Assembly (NCBI GenBank): GCA_002104935.1
Contig: MCGT01000009.1
Span: 682,001 to 746,000 of the forward strand
DNA length: 64,000 nt
Direction: 5' to 3'
From: Hesseltinella vesiculosa
Taxonomy: Eukaryota; Mucoromycota; Mucoromycetes; Mucorales; Cunninghamellaceae
Shown piece after piece: positions 20,195 through 31,476 of the stretch (the stretch's first letter is position 1; each line of letters starts with the position of its first letter). The position numbers and the translations under genes were made by a program. The notes under the pieces are model-generated. The model made no database searches. It was not told the origin of the DNA and saw nothing but the letters and a program-made list of their open reading frames with translations.

Positions 20195-21748
20195 TCAGAG
20201 CATGAGGGTGTTTAAGTTTTCATTTAAAATGATATCCGTGACGGCAAGCATGACATGTTTGAGTAAAAGTGTATCAGTGGCATCAGTATAATGAATATAC
20301 ACTCGTTTTTCTGTATTTTGGTTGAGTCGCTGGAATCGCTTTTTGAAGTAAGATCTTGTTTGCTCAAAATCTTGATCGTCGCCTACGGAGAAAATGTGAG
20401 CCAATCGTACATTCCAAACCCCCTTCTTTTTTTTTCCACGCACCTTTAAAATCCGGGAACCATCGTGATATAGGTGACACATAGATTTTGTCCTTCAAAA
20501 TGTCAATCTTATTCAAGAACAGAATCATGGAAGTGTTGACAAACCAAGGCGAATTACAAATTGTATCAAAGAGCATCAGAGCCTCATGCATCTATTGGAG
20601 AAAGAAAAAAGCTCGCATCAATTCCGCCATCCTTCTCTCCTTTCGCGCGTGAGCCCGTCCCACGTACTTGATTCTAAAAAAAGAGCTGGAGATGAGCACT
20701 GGGTATTATCTCGGTTGAAAAAGCGTAGAAGCACCTACCGAGTCGCGATCTTCCACTAGCGCTTGATCATACCCACTGATGGCCACCACAAATAGGATGG
20801 CTGTGACATTTTCAAAACAATGAATCCTATACCAACAAAAGAACATGTCCAGTGAGCAGCCATGGTCGAGGCCATGTTTTTCTTTTTACCATTTTTTTCT
20901 TTCGGAACGTTGGCCTCCGACGTCAAACATCCGATAGGTCAAAGGCCCCATATGAAAAATGGTTTCCACAATGCCTGTTGTTTTTGCACGGCTCCTTAGA
21001 ATGTCTTGATCGGTTGGTATATAATCAGAAGCCCATAGGCGATCCAGGCTTGCTAAATAGCTAGAAGCAGAACGAGGGCGTTGAGTGACAGAGAACGTAA
21101 AAAAAAAAAGCAGGTGCAAGCCGTTGGATCGATGCTTACTAGTTGATATTGTCATGTAACGCAAATGTGTTCCCATGCTTGCACGTTTCTTGGACCCCAG
21201 AATCCTGCCAGAGTTCCTTGATTGCATGGATGTATTCTTGTGGGTACGGTTGGCCCGATTGAATGGACGGCGGACAGCGAAATATCCCTTCCACCTCCTA
21301 TGAAAAGTGTCGTCAAGGTGATGCAGAGAAGATAAGCAAGAATCTTTGTTATTGGGACAGTTCGTACCGCTAAATCGGGAGTGCCAAAAGGGATCTGCAA
21401 TGCTTCCATGGCATCAAATATGGAAACCACGGTGGTCACGATGTTGCTGAAGATAACTTGTCGGTATCTGTCTCTTTCAGCATCACTGAAGCCGTTGGCA
21501 TGGATCAGACGCATCTGCTTCAATATGGTCGATTTGCCTGATTCACCAGCACCTATACACACGATACTCTCAGTCACCTGATTCACTGTGAACCCACTCT
21601 ATTGTTTTTGCCACTTACCAAGCAAAAGCAACTTGACTTCGGTCTTTAGCTTTTTCTCGTCAGCTTTGATCTGTCGGTCGATCAGTCGAGTGGCATTGGA
21701 AACTGGATTGTGAGTTCCATGTCGAGTGGCGCTATTGCAATTGCCCAT
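20195..21748 (-). CDS. Heterotrimeric G protein alpha subunit 1
   Basis: Eight exons (21748-21619, 21552-21368, 21297-21140, 21060-20890, 20826-20739, 20673-20668, 20591-20444, 20382-20195) sum to 1074 nt and 357 aa, the usual G-alpha length. MGNCNS at the start fits N-myristoylation. The P-loop is GAGESGKST, followed by RSRAKTTGI (switch I), [13 protein letters not shown] (switch II), FLNKIDI (guanine specificity) and CATDT-like YTDATDT. The sixth exon is a 6-nt microexon (AAT CAA) that restores the conserved Asn before MHEALMLF. The protein ends without the Cys needed for pertussis-toxin modification (NTLML). It signals from a GPCR at the plasma membrane. The receptor is not identifiable. 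Confidence 0.93.
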
Positions 21749-24700
21749 GGTTAACGAGGATAGGTGTCAATGGGCAGAGTCAGTTCGTTCTTTTTGACAG
21801 CAGGTGAGACGCGGACGCTGACAAAAAAAAAAGTTGGTAAAATCGTTGAATGGAGACGGAAAGGGGGGGGGGTATCTGTTCAGAGTGATATAATGTAGAC
21901 AATGCGATCTGCTTTTGAAAATGCAAAGTGAATCAACAAGATCCGGAAAAGAACCCAAGAAATTCGAAGGTTTTTTTTTTTTTTTCTTGGTGGCGGAGCC
22001 TAAACTGTCTGGCAGAGAGAAGGAATGCACAGGCATTGTTTCACTTGACGCTTGCCACTTCCTCGTGCTTCCAGTAAAAAACCTTGCGCGTCAGCAGACT
22101 TTTTTTCTTTATCTTCACCACATGCTTCATTCATGCTATTTATTTTTACTTGTTTTTTTTGGAAAGCCATCTTCCCATGCATCTGTGTGCGCTTCTTGAC
22201 CATATCTACTATTTTCGTGTCACCCTAGTTAACCTGCATGGCTCGCTAAACTTGGAAAGAGTCATCGTGTCTTTTTTTGTTCCTGCCCTGCGATCCTTTT
22301 GTTCTCCACGTGCCATCTTCCTAAACTGTCCCCCCGTTGTATTCTTTTTTTTTTGTCGTTCCATGGTTTTTCAGCTCAATCCAACACGGCAACGGTTGCA
22401 TGGTTCTCCCAGATGACCATATCCCAAAAGGCATTCTGAAGACTTGCGTTTTATCCGTCGCCGATATTTTTTTTTCACTGTCAAGAATTGTTACACCATT
22501 CTTCCAAACTAATCCATGTTCACCTGTTTGACATGACTCAATCGATCATACCCGAAATGCAACTCAGCATCAACAAGCCTCAAATAAATATCATGCCTCC
22601 CCTTTTTTTTATGCAGAAAGTTGACAATGTGTGCGCTCACACCATCGTTCCATTGGCTCCCTTTTCATCTCTCTTTTTGTAAACCCAAAGCCTATCCTGT
22701 CCACCCCTCCCAATTAAAGTTGGCAGAAATGTTCTAGCATCACTACCACAGCTCGGCAAAACGATCAAAAGGGGTGTATCACAAGGTTTCTTTTTGGTAT
22801 CCTTGGAAAAGCTAAAAAAATATATATATTCTGGCATACGGTTCTGTATACATTGGTGGTGTGCTACCTTGAAACCGAAATAGGATGCTACGGAAGATCA
22901 AGAGACTCTCCAGAACACGCCTTTATCCGCTCGCTCGCTTTTTAAAACAGTTGGCATCCGGAGCTACATAAAGAGCGGGCATTGATCACCCCTCAAGTGT
23001 CCAGGGCAACGCCAAAAGCAATGCAAAATGCCGAGCCCACGCTCTAGAAAAGACGCCACGTGCTTTGAAAGCCAATGATTCGCCCATTGCAAATCTGAAA
23101 AAAAACACAAACCTGCAATAAGCGACCGAGGATTTTTGTGGCCATGCTGATGATAGCTCATTCAGAGAGAAACAGATGCCCCGTAGGAATTTCATCAGGC
23201 ATTCTGGGTCGTCCGTCGTCACCAGGCAACGTCCATGGGCCGGGGCGGAGAATAAAATGAAGGAAAAGGCGTGCCATTGTGGAGAGTGAAGGTCAACTCA
23301 TTGACTGAAGGAGACATTTTCCAGATGTGAAGCGGTAAAACAAAAAAAAAAAAAAAGGAAAGAATGAGCTGGGGTTGGGAAATGTAAAATGCGGAAAGAT
23401 CGTCATGTGATCCACACCATGACACAAAGAGTTGTTGATCTGTCAAAAAGGTAACCAACGAGCAATGTCAAGGTAAGTGGAATGTCCATCTTCCCGAGGC
23501 TCTGATCAGCCGTCACCCAACCAAGCCCCACCTGAGAAATGAAACGCCGCCCAGGTTCCGCTGGCGGAAAAAAAAGAGAGGTCGGCAGGCTCTGACAAAC
23601 CTATTCAGGGTCAGGACAAGCGTCGTTTTTTCATCAATATAAAACAACCACTCCTGGAGAACCGTCCATGCAAAGGAAGAACTTCATGACAAAATGTGAC
23701 CTAGAACAAACATACTATCTCGCATGCAAACCAATCCTTTTGCGTTGGCATGCCATTGATCGAAAAAAAGGGAGCCAATCATGCCACTGGTAAAAAAAGG
23801 AAAGTTTCCATGAACAGAGACTGAATCAAACTTCGCTTCCGCTCCTTCTTTGGTAATTCTAGCCCCATTTACCAGTCGTTTCCAGGCACAAGAAAAAAAT
23901 TGGGTGTTGGCGTCATATTAAAGAACAAAGATTATCGACGGGTGACTAAATGAGATGGTCGATGTGGGAAAAAACGATGATCAAAGATAAGAAAAGCATT
24001 TGCCAACCTCCAGCCAGGCTTTTGATGGGGACCAAAACAACGAGCATGGGGAAGGCGGGGAACGGGAAATGGACCCTCTTTTTTTTCAAGATGATCTGGA
24101 GTATGCGGGACATCCCAAAACGACTTGCTTTTGTTGCCTTTGTCCTCCTCGGAATTTTGTCCTCCCAAGATCATTGGCTGGCAAGGTTGGAGTCGAAACA
24201 AGGTTTGGCCTTATTTTTACATGACAAAAATCGGCGTTTCATTTATGGCGGGCTATTTTTTTTTTTCAGCCATGGCACCAGGGTCCTCTTCTTTATTTAC
24301 AGGCATGCATGTTGATGACGCTCGAATATATAAGTAACAAAAATGGACACACCTCCCAGTCAACATAAAGGAATGAATATCTTCACGAATATGTAAAACT
24401 GTGACTCGGCTGGAGTGGCCCCACTTTTTTTTTTCTTTGGCCGCCCCCAAGACCCTTACGCTCATTAGTCAACATTTTCAGTGAGCGATTCCGCTTTTTC
24501 CCATTTGTTCAAAGTTTTTTTTTTTTTTCTCAGAAAGTGTTACGTCAAACAAAATGGGCTGGGGAAGCTGTGTTGTGGGGTGCAAAAAAAAAAGTATTTT
24601 TCCCACTTTGTTCATGACCCATCCCATGAAATTGATACTCCTATTGGTTAGGCTGAAGTCGCCTTTGCTTTGTTCAAGTTCCTTTGCTTTTTTAAATAAA

Positions 24701-24920
24701 ATAGAACATGCACATTCATAGTAGATGCATGGAAATGAGATGAGGTCGAAAAGTGCCAAATACCAATAAAATGAGAGCCATCCGAGTCGACGACTGGTGC
24801 CGTTTTTCAAAGAAGTTCCAACGTTCAAAGTCCGTAACTTTAAAAACAACAACAACGAATCAGAAACAGATTGGGTCGCTTGGGAAATTTGGAAAAATGG
24901 GAAAGCTTATTCTCCAGGTT
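21749..24920. other. 3.2-kb gene-poor interval
   Basis: This is the divergent interval between the G-alpha 1 gene and the sugar transporter. No open frame shows a recognisable domain or convincing splice structure. T-rich runs are frequent. Confidence 0.5.
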
Positions 24921-24926
24921 TATAAG
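24921..24926 (+). promoter_or_regulatory. Possible TATA box of sugar transporter 1
   Basis: TATAAG lies about 90 bases before the start codon at 25013. A C run and T runs fill the stretch immediately upstream of the ATG, as in strongly expressed fungal genes. Confidence 0.45.
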
Positions 24927-25012
24927 AAGGTGGGGGAAGGAAAAAATTTGTTTCTTCTTTTTTCTCATCGCTGATCTCCCTATTTTCCCCCCCTTTTTTT
25001 TTGTAATTTTTA

Positions 25013-26684
25013 ATGTCTGAAGAAGTCGGAAAGGTCAAAGGTGTGGAAGCTGTCGAAGCTCCCGTCACATGGAAGTCGTATATGATGTGCGTGTTTGCCG
25101 CCTTTGGTGGTATTTTCTTCGGGTATGACTCCGGTTATATTGGTGGCGTCCTCGGTATGGAATACTTTATTCACATGATTGACGGCCCCGACGCTGTTGT
25201 GAAGAACGGTCTCGCCTCCTGGGAACAATCCCTTATTGTCTCTATCTTGTCTGCTGGTACTTTCTTCGGTGCTTTGATTGCTGGTGATCTCGCTGATTTC
25301 TTTGGTCGCCGTAACACCATTATCGTTGGCTGTGGTGTTTTCTTGGTCGGTGTTGTTCTCCAAACCGCCTCTGCTGGTCTTGGTCTCCTTGTCGCTGGTC
25401 GTCTTGTTGCTGGTTTCGGTGTGGGCTTTGTGTCTGCCATTATCATTTTGTACATGTCTGAAATTGCTCCTCGCAAGGTGCGTGGTGCTATTGTCTCTGG
25501 TTACCAATTCTGCAGTAAGTTTTTTTTTTGGGGCGATGGAAGAGCAGAAGATTGATTTTTTTTTTCCTTTTTTTTTTTCCCCAGTCACCATCGGTTTGAT
25601 GCTTGCTGCTTGCGTGACCTATGGCACTCAAAACCGTACCGACTCTAGCTCTTACCGTATCCCTGTGGGTTTGCAAATGCTGTGGGCCTTGATTCTTGCT
25701 ATCGGTCTTTTGTTCCTTCCCGAATCTCCCCGTTTCTACATCAAGCGAGGTCAAATGGACAAGGCCCGTCATGCTTTGGCTCGTGTCCGTGACCAACCTG
25801 AAGATTCGCACTACGTCGAAGCTGAACTTGCTGAAATCCAAGCCAACTTCGAATACGAAAGCTCCATGATCCCCAGCACCGGCTACTTCTCCTCATGGGC
25901 CAACTGCTTCAAGGGCAGCTTGTTCAAGGCCAACAGCAACGTGCGCAAGATCATCCTTGGTGCTTCTCTCCAAATGATGCAACAATGGACCGGTGTCAAC
26001 TTTGTCTTCTACTTCTCCACTGTCTTTTTGCAAGGCACTGGTGCTGTCTCCAACCCTTTCCTGATGTCCATGATCTTCACCATCATCAACGTGCTGTCCA
26101 CTCCCTTCTCTTTCTACATGGTTGAAAAGTTTGGTCGTCGTACCATTCTCATCTGGGGTGCCCTTGGTATGACCGTGTGTGAATTCATCGTTGCTATCAT
26201 TGGTGTCACCATTGGTTTCAACAAGACCCACCTCGTCGACGGTTCCCCCATTGCCGACAACATCCCTGCTGTCAACGCTCAAATCGCCTTTATTGCCATC
26301 TACATTTTCTTCTTCGCCTCCACCTGGGGTCCTGGTGCCTGGGTTTTGATTGGTGAAGTCTTCCCCATTCCCATTCGTTCCCGTGGTGTGGCCATCTCCA
26401 CCGCCTCCAACTGGCTGTGGAACTGTATCATTGCTGTGATCACCCCTTACTTGGTCGGTGCTGACAAGGGTAACCTCAAGTCCAGCGTCTTCTTCTTGTG
26501 GGGCTCTCTCTGTGCCTGCTGTTTCGTCTATGCCTATTTCTTGGTCCCCGAAACCAAGGGCCTGACCCTCGAACAAGTCGATCAAATGATGGACGAAGTG
26601 TCTCCTCGCAAGTCTGCTGGCTGGAAGCCCTCCACCACCTTTGTCCAACAAGCCCACCATGGCGAAAAGGAAGCCCAATCTTAA
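25013..26684 (+). CDS. MFS hexose/sugar transporter 1
   Basis: Two exons (25013-25514 and 25585-26684) join to 533 aa with twelve hydrophobic segments. Sugar-porter signatures are all present: GIFFGYDSGYIGGV in TM1, DLADFFGRR between TM2 and TM3, ILYMSEIAPRKVRG after TM4, FLPESPRFYIKRGQ after TM6, QQWTGVNFVFYFS in TM7, EKFGRR between TM8 and TM9, GEVFPIPIRSRG and VPETKGLTLEQVD at the end. This is the sugar porter family (PF00083) at the plasma membrane, importing hexose by proton symport. Codon use is very biased towards GTC/GCC/GGT/TCC, suggesting high expression. An AATAAA signal lies near 26775. Substrate specificity cannot be read from sequence alone. Confidence 0.92.
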
Positions 26685-27009
26685 AAAAGACCACCACCCA
26701 AATAGCCTCTGTGAGGTTCAAGATTCCTTTTCTTTTTTATTTATTTTCTGCTGTACTCTATTACCATCCATCTCAATAAATGTATTTTAATCTTTATTCA
26801 AGGCAATTTCCATGTGTCGCACAATTTTTTTTTCCAGCCTGCTCCCGCCCGGCTTTTCCCTTTCCCATCAGGATCCTTTTTCCTTTTTCTTCTTTGTAAC
26901 TCCGCCGCAGAGCTCACCCGCTTTTCGTTTTTGGCCGTGTTGCCTTTCCATAAAAAGAACAGCCCTTTTTCGCTCAATTCAAGCGTCGCCACCGCATTGT
27001 ATCGCTCTT
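26685..27009. other. 3' flank of sugar transporter 1
   Basis: The 3' UTR with AATAAA near 26775 is followed by T/C-rich DNA up to the transposase relic. Confidence 0.5.
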
Positions 27010-27460
27010 TCAAAATTGAGACCACCCTGCCAGGCTGTTTTTTGGCCTGTCGTTGCTCTTTAGCTCGTAAAAAATGTCTCTTAAATAGGACGCCGGTCTA
27101 AACAATCTTTGATGCAAGACGCAGAGTGCTTGACAGGCCGTCACTTTCCGAGCAGCTGCGAAAAGACGATCTTGGAGCTTTTCGTCATCCTTGAAGCGCT
27201 CACGTGCGACATTGTTCTTCAGCTGCGGCCAGAATTGTTCCATAGGATGGAGATCTGGGGAGTTGGCAGAAAGATGGCTCGATGACCGCGACGAGAAACT
27301 CTTGTTCAATGGTCTCCACCCGATGCACCATGACATTGTCCATCACAAGGTGATACCTCTTAAATCGCCTGTGCTTGTCCATGACATCCATGACACAGTC
27401 GAAAAAAAGTTTTCATGGTCGGTGGCACCCTCTCCTGCCTTTTTTTCTGGTCCATCTTGA
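27010..27460 (-). pseudogene. Tc1/mariner-like DDE transposase relic
   Basis: Read on the minus strand, the fragment shows VMDVMDKHRRFKRYHLVMDN, where the Asp of MDN is the second catalytic residue of the DDE_3 domain. It continues HRVETIEQEF. After a frame change comes SANSPDLHPMEQFWPQLKNN, carrying the final catalytic Glu, then a helical C-terminus ending LAGWSQF. At least two frameshifts interrupt it, one of them in the T8 run near 27405. The N-terminal DNA-binding half is absent. It is a dead, 5'-truncated copy. No terminal inverted repeats were found around it. Confidence 0.75.
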
Positions 27461-28636
27461 GCCTGGCAGATTAGCCATGACGGATCAGCGGAAAGTCAAT
27501 TTTTGGCTCCCTTTTGGGCTCCCTATGTTTCGATCAAAAATTGGCCAGGGGACCCTCAGGGACTCTGAAAAAAAGAAAAATTGCTGTAGATCACTTTTGA
27601 ACTGATAGATCCCATTCATATTTTTTGTGGGTACAGATACTGACAAAAGTTAAGGACAGTGAAACTATCACATCGATTGTGCAAGGTTGCCCAGCCAAAG
27701 TTTGAAGAACCATGGAGTACAATCTCCGATCTCCAGCTAAAAAAACGGCAAAAACGACAAAAAAATCGAAAAATCAAGCTAAACTCGACTTCCACCAATC
27801 AGCTTCAAACTCGGCCATGACCATGGTGCACCTCTTGGCCTTGACAGACGAATGGATGACGATCTAGAGTAAACCACTTGAAGTGGCATCTCAGGGAGAG
27901 GAGTGACTTCACCCCTAGGAATCGAATGTGGTAAACGATGGCCGTCTAGTAGGAAAGTGCTCAAAGCTTAGGCAAAACTCAAGTCGAAGAACACCTCTGG
28001 TTTGAACAAAAAAAAAAAAGGAAAAGAAAGTCCGCCATTTTTATTCTCTTTCTTTTCTCTCCAGCCTCAGCATTGGCCTCCTTGGTTTGCTGGCTCGATC
28101 AATTAATGCACAAGAGAAATCGATTTGCATTTAGGGATACAACATTACTTGATTCTTGTTGGTAACTGCTTTTTGAAATAAAGTGGTTCATTGCCGATGA
28201 CTCAAGAAAGATGCGTAACAAGGTCGGCTTCGCTTTGTTGGCAATGGTCAAGTTGACAGCCCCAATGCAAAGGGCCAAGTGTATGCGTAAAACTCTGGTG
28301 ATTCAACTGCTACTTTTCTATTTTATGCTACGTTACTTGAAGAGTTCAGGTCTTTGGATGACTGGCAGCGATGTCGTGAACTCAACAAAGGCTGTCAAGC
28401 TAGACCGATTGCTATTCTACCCCAAGCTATGATCTGGCAGAGGTCGATGTGTGGCTAGAATGGCTGGCATCCATGTGCTTTGTAAGAAAACGAATGCTGG
28501 ATGAACAAGGCGCAGCAAATTTGCTCATTTTGCTTTCGTTTTTTTCAGGGCTGGGCTTCAAGTTTTAAAAAAGCTGGTGGTGTTTTTTGCTCTTCTTCTT
28601 CTTCTTCACAAGTTTTGCTCTGCAATACGAATTTAT
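27461..28636. other. Repeat-derived intergenic region
   Basis: This stretch contains the solo arm motif listed separately. Near 28300-28460 a short frame reads TLLEEFRSLDDWQRCRELNK before a stop; it looks protein-like but matches nothing I recognise and has no start codon. I take it as a possible gene fragment only. Confidence 0.4.
27665..27706 (-). repeat. Solo copy of the inverted-arm motif
   Basis: On the minus strand this reads a TTTGGCTGGGCAACCTT core followed by ATCGATGTGA. The same core and hexamer order occurs in the arm modules at 45754, 46969, 49175 and 50257. It shows that the motif family is dispersed outside the large inverted structure. Confidence 0.6.
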
Positions 28637-29629
28637 ATGGCTTCCGTAACACTATATGATCTCCATGCCTTTGGCCCCAAAACCACGTTCAGCCCAATGA
28701 CGGCTCGCACAAAAATCTGCTTGGGGATCAAGGTATGCTTCACCCCCGTCTTTTTTTTTTCGCAAATGACAGCGGTCCTGTGTCTCTCGGCGTGTTCCTC
28801 ATGGCATCTGCATTTTAGGGTATTCCATATGAAACCAAATGGCTCACATTCTTTGGCGTCCATGAAGTTGTTCCAAAGTTAACGTAAGCCGGTGCCCCGG
28901 AGAAAAAAGGCGAAGAAGAGCATGATGACGTACCAGATCAGTGCTGGTTAGATATTCGTGTAACCTCGTTTTTTTTTTATTCAGTGGGATCGACACAAAG
29001 CGCCCCACGGTTCCTGTCATTGAAGATGGCTTCCATGATGGCAAGGTTGTGGAAGACTCCCTCACCATTGCAACGTATTTAGACGAAGCATTCCCGGATT
29101 CAAAGCCGCTGGTGAATAAGGATGCCTTGGGCCTGCTCGAGTTTTTTGACAAGTTCTCGGATGAACACTTGCTCTTCCCTATCATGAAGCTGGTCATCCT
29201 TCGTCTGTACAACAATTTGCCATCTGAAGAAATGAAAGAATGGTACCGAAAGGATCGCGAGCGCATGTTCAAAACGACACTGGAAAAATTTGCCGGTGAT
29301 GATGCTGAAAGCATTGCTGCCCTGAAAGCGCCCATGAAGCTTTTCAATGACACTCTCAAGTCCTCGGATTATTTGACAGGAGCAGAAGGTAACAAAAAAA
29401 AAAAAACGCAAGCATGGGACCAGGGGCATTAAGCTAAACCATCCTTTTTTTTCGGGGGATAGTTGGCTATGCCGATGTGATTGTGGCCGGAGCATTCGTC
29501 TTTCTTCGTTGTGGTCGACCTGAGCTCTTCGAATCAGCCTTGTTGGATGCTGTACCTGATAGCGACTTGATCCGCAAATGGTGGGATCGTCTCGAACCTC
29601 ACACTCGTTCAGCCTCGGAGGAGGATTAG
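28637..29629 (+). CDS. Glutathione S-transferase 1 (etherase/FuA-like)
   Basis: Four exons (28637-28732, 28819-28883, 28985-29388, 29463-29629) join to 243 aa. The N-terminal thioredoxin-like domain begins VTLYDLHAFG and contains SPMTARTKICLGIKGIPYETKW. The cis-Pro and Ser/Glu recognition strand reads PTVPVIEDG and VVEDSLTIATYLDEAFPD. A helical C-terminal domain follows, with the final VGYADVIVAGAFVFLRCGRP. This is the pattern of fungal GSTs related to bacterial beta-etherases (LigE-like) and basidiomycete FuA GSTs, which conjugate or reduce small hydrophobic compounds. The copy at 33942-34843 has coding exons 1 and 2 of identical length (96 and 65 nt), so the two arose by duplication. Confidence 0.87.
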
Positions 29630-30342
29630 CTATCTACTAGTGTTATATAGCAAATGGACGGAATGGCTATGGTTTCAATAAAGTCTCTTTGTTTGTCAAT
29701 GCGTGCTTTTTTTCAGAGCCAAGGCGCCAATTAACTGAAAAAAAAAATCAGGGGTAAAACTCGAAAATACGCTAGAAGATCATGTTTTTGCTAGAATGAG
29801 ATTTGGAGCCTGTCAGGTACAATCGCCCTTGACGCTGAAAATGAAATAATACGGGATAGTTTATTATACGACCCTCCATCTACCATTGCGAAGGCGCCTA
29901 CGTCTTTGTCACCTCCTTTTTTGCTGCTGATCGCTCCCCCCGCCAATCCCGCTGATGACAGCTGACGATGAAATTTTCATTTTCATGTCAGCCTCCCCAG
30001 CATATACAAACTCTACACCATCTGCAACGAGCAACCCAGAAACTGAAAATGGCTCGGCTTGACCAGACTGTACACCATGGCAAGAAACGTCACCTCGCCT
30101 GTCGTTTTGTCGATGTGAGTTATTAGTCAATATATGAATAAAATTGGAAAGTGACACTCATCTGACCGCTTTCCTTGATCCCAATGAAGTCTGACACATA
30201 TCATTTTGATATTAAGCCTTGACTGGTGCTCTCATTTTTATTGATGCTTATCGTAAAATAAAAATCATCATCATCTTAAGCCAAACGTAGATAAAATTGT
30301 TGAAAATTACAGGAGAGAGAACAATGAAAAAGAGCCACTGGC
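29630..30342. other. Intergenic region
   Basis: A polyadenylation-like AATAAA lies near 29677. A 39-codon frame starting near 29954 was not judged sufficient to call a gene. Confidence 0.45.
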
Positions 30343-30834
30343 CTAGAAAGGTAGTTGATAGCGGTACCCAGGAGAGGGACGACGTATGCGATCTTGCAAG
30401 TCATCTGCAGGTAGCGGAGAAGAGACAGGCGGCACGTTTTCTGGGTGCTGGCAAGGGAAACGGGTACGGCCATCCATATGGTGCTCCTCGACGTGGTAGT
30501 TCACAGCCTTTGAGCGAACCATAGCGGTCATGACGTGGACGGGGTGGCCATCAATCGAATTGAAACCGGCCCACAAGTCCGGGGTGTTGACAAACCGGAA
30601 GGCAGCTTGAGGACTATCAAAGTGGATTTGAACGCCATTGCCCACAACACGCACATGCTTCATATTTTCCACAGGTGGCTGACAATCCGAGAAAAAGTTG
30701 AACCAACGGTTCGCACGTGCGGGCCCAGGAGCAGTGAAAACGTCAGATTCTAGCCAAACTTGCTGACAAGGGTATCGACAAGCTACACACCGAGTCGGGC
30801 TTGATCGGGTAATGGTGACAGCAGGAGTGGTCAT
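30343..30834 (-). CDS. Small protein of unknown function
   Basis: One exon encodes 163 aa from the ATG at 30834. The N-terminal part contains CVACRYPCQQVW, a possible Cys pair. The centre reads VRVVGNGVQIHFDSPQAAFR, an alternating strand-helix stretch, followed by a Trp-containing segment and paired His residues. The end is rich in Pro and Arg. The amino-acid composition looks like a real protein rather than a shadow frame, and no opposing gene is present. I recognise no family. A start 5 codons upstream uses TTG and was rejected. Confidence 0.55.
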   Translation of the reverse strand: MTTPAVTITRSSPTRCVACRYPCQQVWLESDVFTAPGPARANRWFNFFSDCQPPVENMKHVRVVGNGVQIHFDSPQAAFRFVNTPDLWAGFNSIDGHPVHVMTAMVRSKAVNYHVEEHHMDGRTRFPCQHPENVPPVSSPLPADDLQDRIRRPSPGYRYQLPF

Positions 30835-31092
30835 GATTAGCAGATGCAATAGCTGCGGTAGAAAAAAAAAAGTAGTGTGGTGATGATGAAAAGAAAGTGA
30901 AAAATAATAAAAGTGGCCAGCTTTTTATATGCATCTAGTTTCACCCCCTCATTCTCTTTGAAAAAAAAAAGAGCAATGAAACCTTAGTCCAAAGCTCGTT
31001 TCCAGCAGGCATATTTCATTGTTTCGTGCCACACTTTTGTCCAAACTAGGAAACAAAAAAGATAAAGCTACAAGAACTGAGAAGCCGAAGCC
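30835..31092. other. Intergenic region
   Basis: This is the A-rich upstream region of the small unknown gene, with nothing else visible. Confidence 0.4.
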
Positions 31093-31262
31093 ATTTTTTT
31101 TCGGGGGATGCTGAAGCGATCATAGCTGGCCGTTTTGTCTTTCTTCACCGTGGTGAACCTAGGCTTATTGATTCAGCCTTGCTGGGCGTTAACCGACAGC
31201 AATTTGATCCGCAAATGGAGGAGTTGTCTCGAGCCTTTCACTCATTCAGCCTCGGAGACTAA
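31093..31262 (+). pseudogene. Relic of the last exon of a glutathione S-transferase gene
   Basis: The sequence begins with the same T8-CGGGGGAT acceptor region as the last intron of the GST at 28637-29629. It then tracks that final exon almost codon by codon, with GTCTTTCTTC, TTGATCCGCAAATGG and a Ser-Ala-Ser-Glu-like end. Small indels break the frame, and the acceptor AG has changed to TG. Only this exon and a little 3' flank are present. It marks a third GST copy that was lost between the two intact genes. Confidence 0.8.
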
Positions 31263-31476
31263 CCCAGTGTTTGAATTGCCGTTGGCTTTAAATAAGGTCT
31301 CATTGTTGTATTCCCCCCCCCCTTTTTTTTTTTTTTTGAAGATAGTGCATCTAATTTATTTATCTGCCTTCATACCATATATATTGGCAATGAAATACAG
31401 CAACACAAAAGTGTTTCACCCATCAGTGTAGAAAAGCATGTTGACAAGCTGAACGATCATGATTTATGTATTGGTA

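Noticed and set aside
25893..26678. Long open frame of 261 codons on the minus strand
   Set aside because: It is exactly antisense to the second exon of sugar transporter 1 and reflects that gene's biased codon use.
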